Origin: a virus | Direction: 5' to 3' (one strand) | DNA length: 36,321 nucleotides | Virus record (IMG/VR): IMGVR_UViG_3300036761_002156 | Coordinates: 1-36,321 of that record | Shown: in pieces, positions 35,536 to 36,321 of the stretch | How positions within the stretch are numbered: position 1 is the stretch's first letter | How the letters are laid out: the number at the start of each line of letters is the position of its first letter | Made by a program: the position numbers and the translations under genes | The notes under the pieces: model-generated | Told to the model about the DNA's origin: nothing | What the model saw: the letters and a program-made list of their open reading frames with translations, nothing else | Databases searched by the model: none

Positions 35536-36066
35536 ATGTCGGCCTTGATCGGAAAAGCGGGGCTGTACCTGGGGCTGGTGGCGGTCTGCCTGATCGCCCT
35601 GGCGGTGGTCGCGCGGAACTGGTCGTGTCGCAAGCATCCCGATCCGTTGCCCATTCGGCACGGGCCCTACCAGGTGAAGGCCGTCATCAGCGGCGCGTTG
35701 ATCCGCGTCGGCGCGGGCGTGCGCGACCACAAGGACCGCGACGTCCTCTTAACGGGCATCGCCGCGCCGGCGATCGGCGAGCCGCTGGCCGAAGAGAGCC
35801 GGGCCAACCTGGAGCAGCAGGCCGGCGATCAGATCTGGGTGGAACGTGAAGGGGCGGTCATCAAGTCCCATCGGATCGAGGGCGTGATCTACGGCGAATC
35901 GGGTGAACACCTCCAGATCGCCCAGCTCCGCGAGGGTCTGGCCCGCACTACGCCGGCGGGCGACACGATCAAGGCCTACCGCAACGCCCAGGCAGAGGCC
36001 AAAAAGGGCCACCGAGGTATCTGGGCCGCCGCGGCCGAGGACGGAGTTCTAAACTCTAAGCCCTGA
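35536..36066 (+). CDS. Membrane-anchored staphylococcal nuclease-like (SNase) protein
   Basis: 176 residues from ATG 35536; an in-frame upstream ATG at 35509 lies in the family B spacer and would add only repeat-encoded MDLGPWTFA. Residues 7-27 (KAGLYLGLVAVCLIALAVVA) form a signal anchor. The rest follows the SNase/thermonuclease fold: GALIRVGAGVRDHKDRDVLLTGIAAPAIGE, then AEESRANLEQQAGDQIWVEREGA, GVIYGESGEHLQIAQLREGLA and RNAQAEAKKGHRGIWAA. The catalytic Arg/Glu/Arg positions of active SNases are not clearly kept (the first is in LLTGIAAP), so activity is doubtful. Overlaps the next gene by 1 bp. Confidence 0.65.
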   Translation: MSALIGKAGLYLGLVAVCLIALAVVARNWSCRKHPDPLPIRHGPYQVKAVISGALIRVGAGVRDHKDRDVLLTGIAAPAIGEPLAEESRANLEQQAGDQIWVEREGAVIKSHRIEGVIYGESGEHLQIAQLREGLARTTPAGDTIKAYRNAQAEAKKGHRGIWAAAAEDGVLNSKP

Positions 36067-36248
36067 TGAGCAGAGAAGGCGACGCACTGATGCAGTTTCA
36101 ACGGCAGCACCGGGCGAAGCGCAGGCCGAAGTCCCTCCCGTTCATGCCGCCGCTGTTCAATCCGTTCAGCGCCGAAGCGCTGAAGATACTTGGGCGCCGC
36201 CACGTGCCAAAACCCTCAGACAGCACCGATTTCAAAACTGACGACTGA
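36066..36248 (+). CDS. Small basic hypothetical protein
   Basis: 60 residues, ATG overlapping the previous stop (TGATGAG). Basic N-terminus (MSREGDALMQFQRQHRAKRR) and a FNPFSAEALKILGRRHV segment. The last ten residues are spacer-derived. Unknown family. Confidence 0.5.
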   Translation: MSREGDALMQFQRQHRAKRRPKSLPFMPPLFNPFSAEALKILGRRHVPKPSDSTDFKTDD

Positions 36249-36270
36249 CGACTGAAAACTGAGAACCACC
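36232..36270. repeat. Spacer repeat, family A
   Basis: ACTGACGACTGACGACTGAA units after the basic protein, running up to the next ATG. Confidence 0.7.
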
Positions 36271-36271
36271 C

Positions 36272-36321
36272 ATGATCCGCACATTCTACCTTTCGCTTCT
36301 CGCCGCAACTCTCTTCGCCGG
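36272..36321 (+). CDS. Partial gene, probable secreted protein
   Basis: The frame MIRTFYLSLLAATLFA runs off the window end. It has a typical signal-peptide start (basic residue, then hydrophobic run). Nothing else can be said. Confidence 0.55.
   Translation, partial: MIRTFYLSLLAATLFA

Overview
The window is GC-rich and carries most of a temperate tailed-phage (siphovirus-like) genome or prophage. The host is probably a member of the Planctomycetota. That host call is inference: no host gene is visible, and it rests on the GC-rich composition, the style of the genes and the very abundant short spacer repeats (translations such as SVVSGQW), which I associate with genomes of that phylum.

Layout. 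1-8.2 kb is the head module: a small conserved protein, a gpW-like protein, a lambda-type portal, a prohead protease/major capsid fusion, a capsid-decoration-like protein with a Gly-rich repeat domain, a glycosyltransferase-like/radical-SAM-SPASM fusion, and a head-completion-like protein. 8.28-10.4 kb is a compositionally distinct cassette (small membrane protein, 22-residue repeat protein, structural protein) without spacer repeats. 10.4-19.4 kb is the tail module: a large structural protein, tail terminator, HK97 gp10-like protein, tail proteins, tail-assembly chaperones with a probable -1 frameshift, a short tape measure, then a tightly overlapping run of four tail-tip/baseplate-position genes. 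No terminase is seen; it would lie upstream of the window.

19.5-25.5 kb is a regulatory and accessory stretch: a minus-strand membrane-protein pair, a clear sigma70-type promoter with a dyad, an XRE repressor-like protein, a tRNA-like 3' fragment, a highly structured RNA leader in front of a CsrA-like gene, and an ASCH-domain protein. 25.6-28.7 kb holds a divergent tyrosine recombinase and a winged-helix replication initiator-like gene. The initiator gene carries internal 21-bp iterons and an AT-rich palindrome, an arrangement like lambda O/ori. A 1.9-kb IS1595-family element (28.84-30.76 kb) with passenger genes sits just before the start codon of a DNA-binding-type protein. Then come a cytosine-5 DNA methyltransferase, a dense GTCAC/GTGAC array, twin terminators, a minus-strand conserved gene, a hairpin-rich gap, and a membrane-anchored SNase-like protein. 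The window ends inside a secreted-protein gene.

Most striking overall: at least nine families of short repeats occupy most gene junctions. The same repeats are also found in frame inside coding sequences (recombinase, DNA-binding protein, gene 3' ends), as if genes or domains were exchanged as cassettes at these spacers. The other leading candidates for undescribed biology are the glycosyltransferase/radical-SAM fusion beside the Gly-rich capsid protein, the intragenic origin, the GTCAC array beside the methyltransferase, and the structured leader of the phage CsrA.
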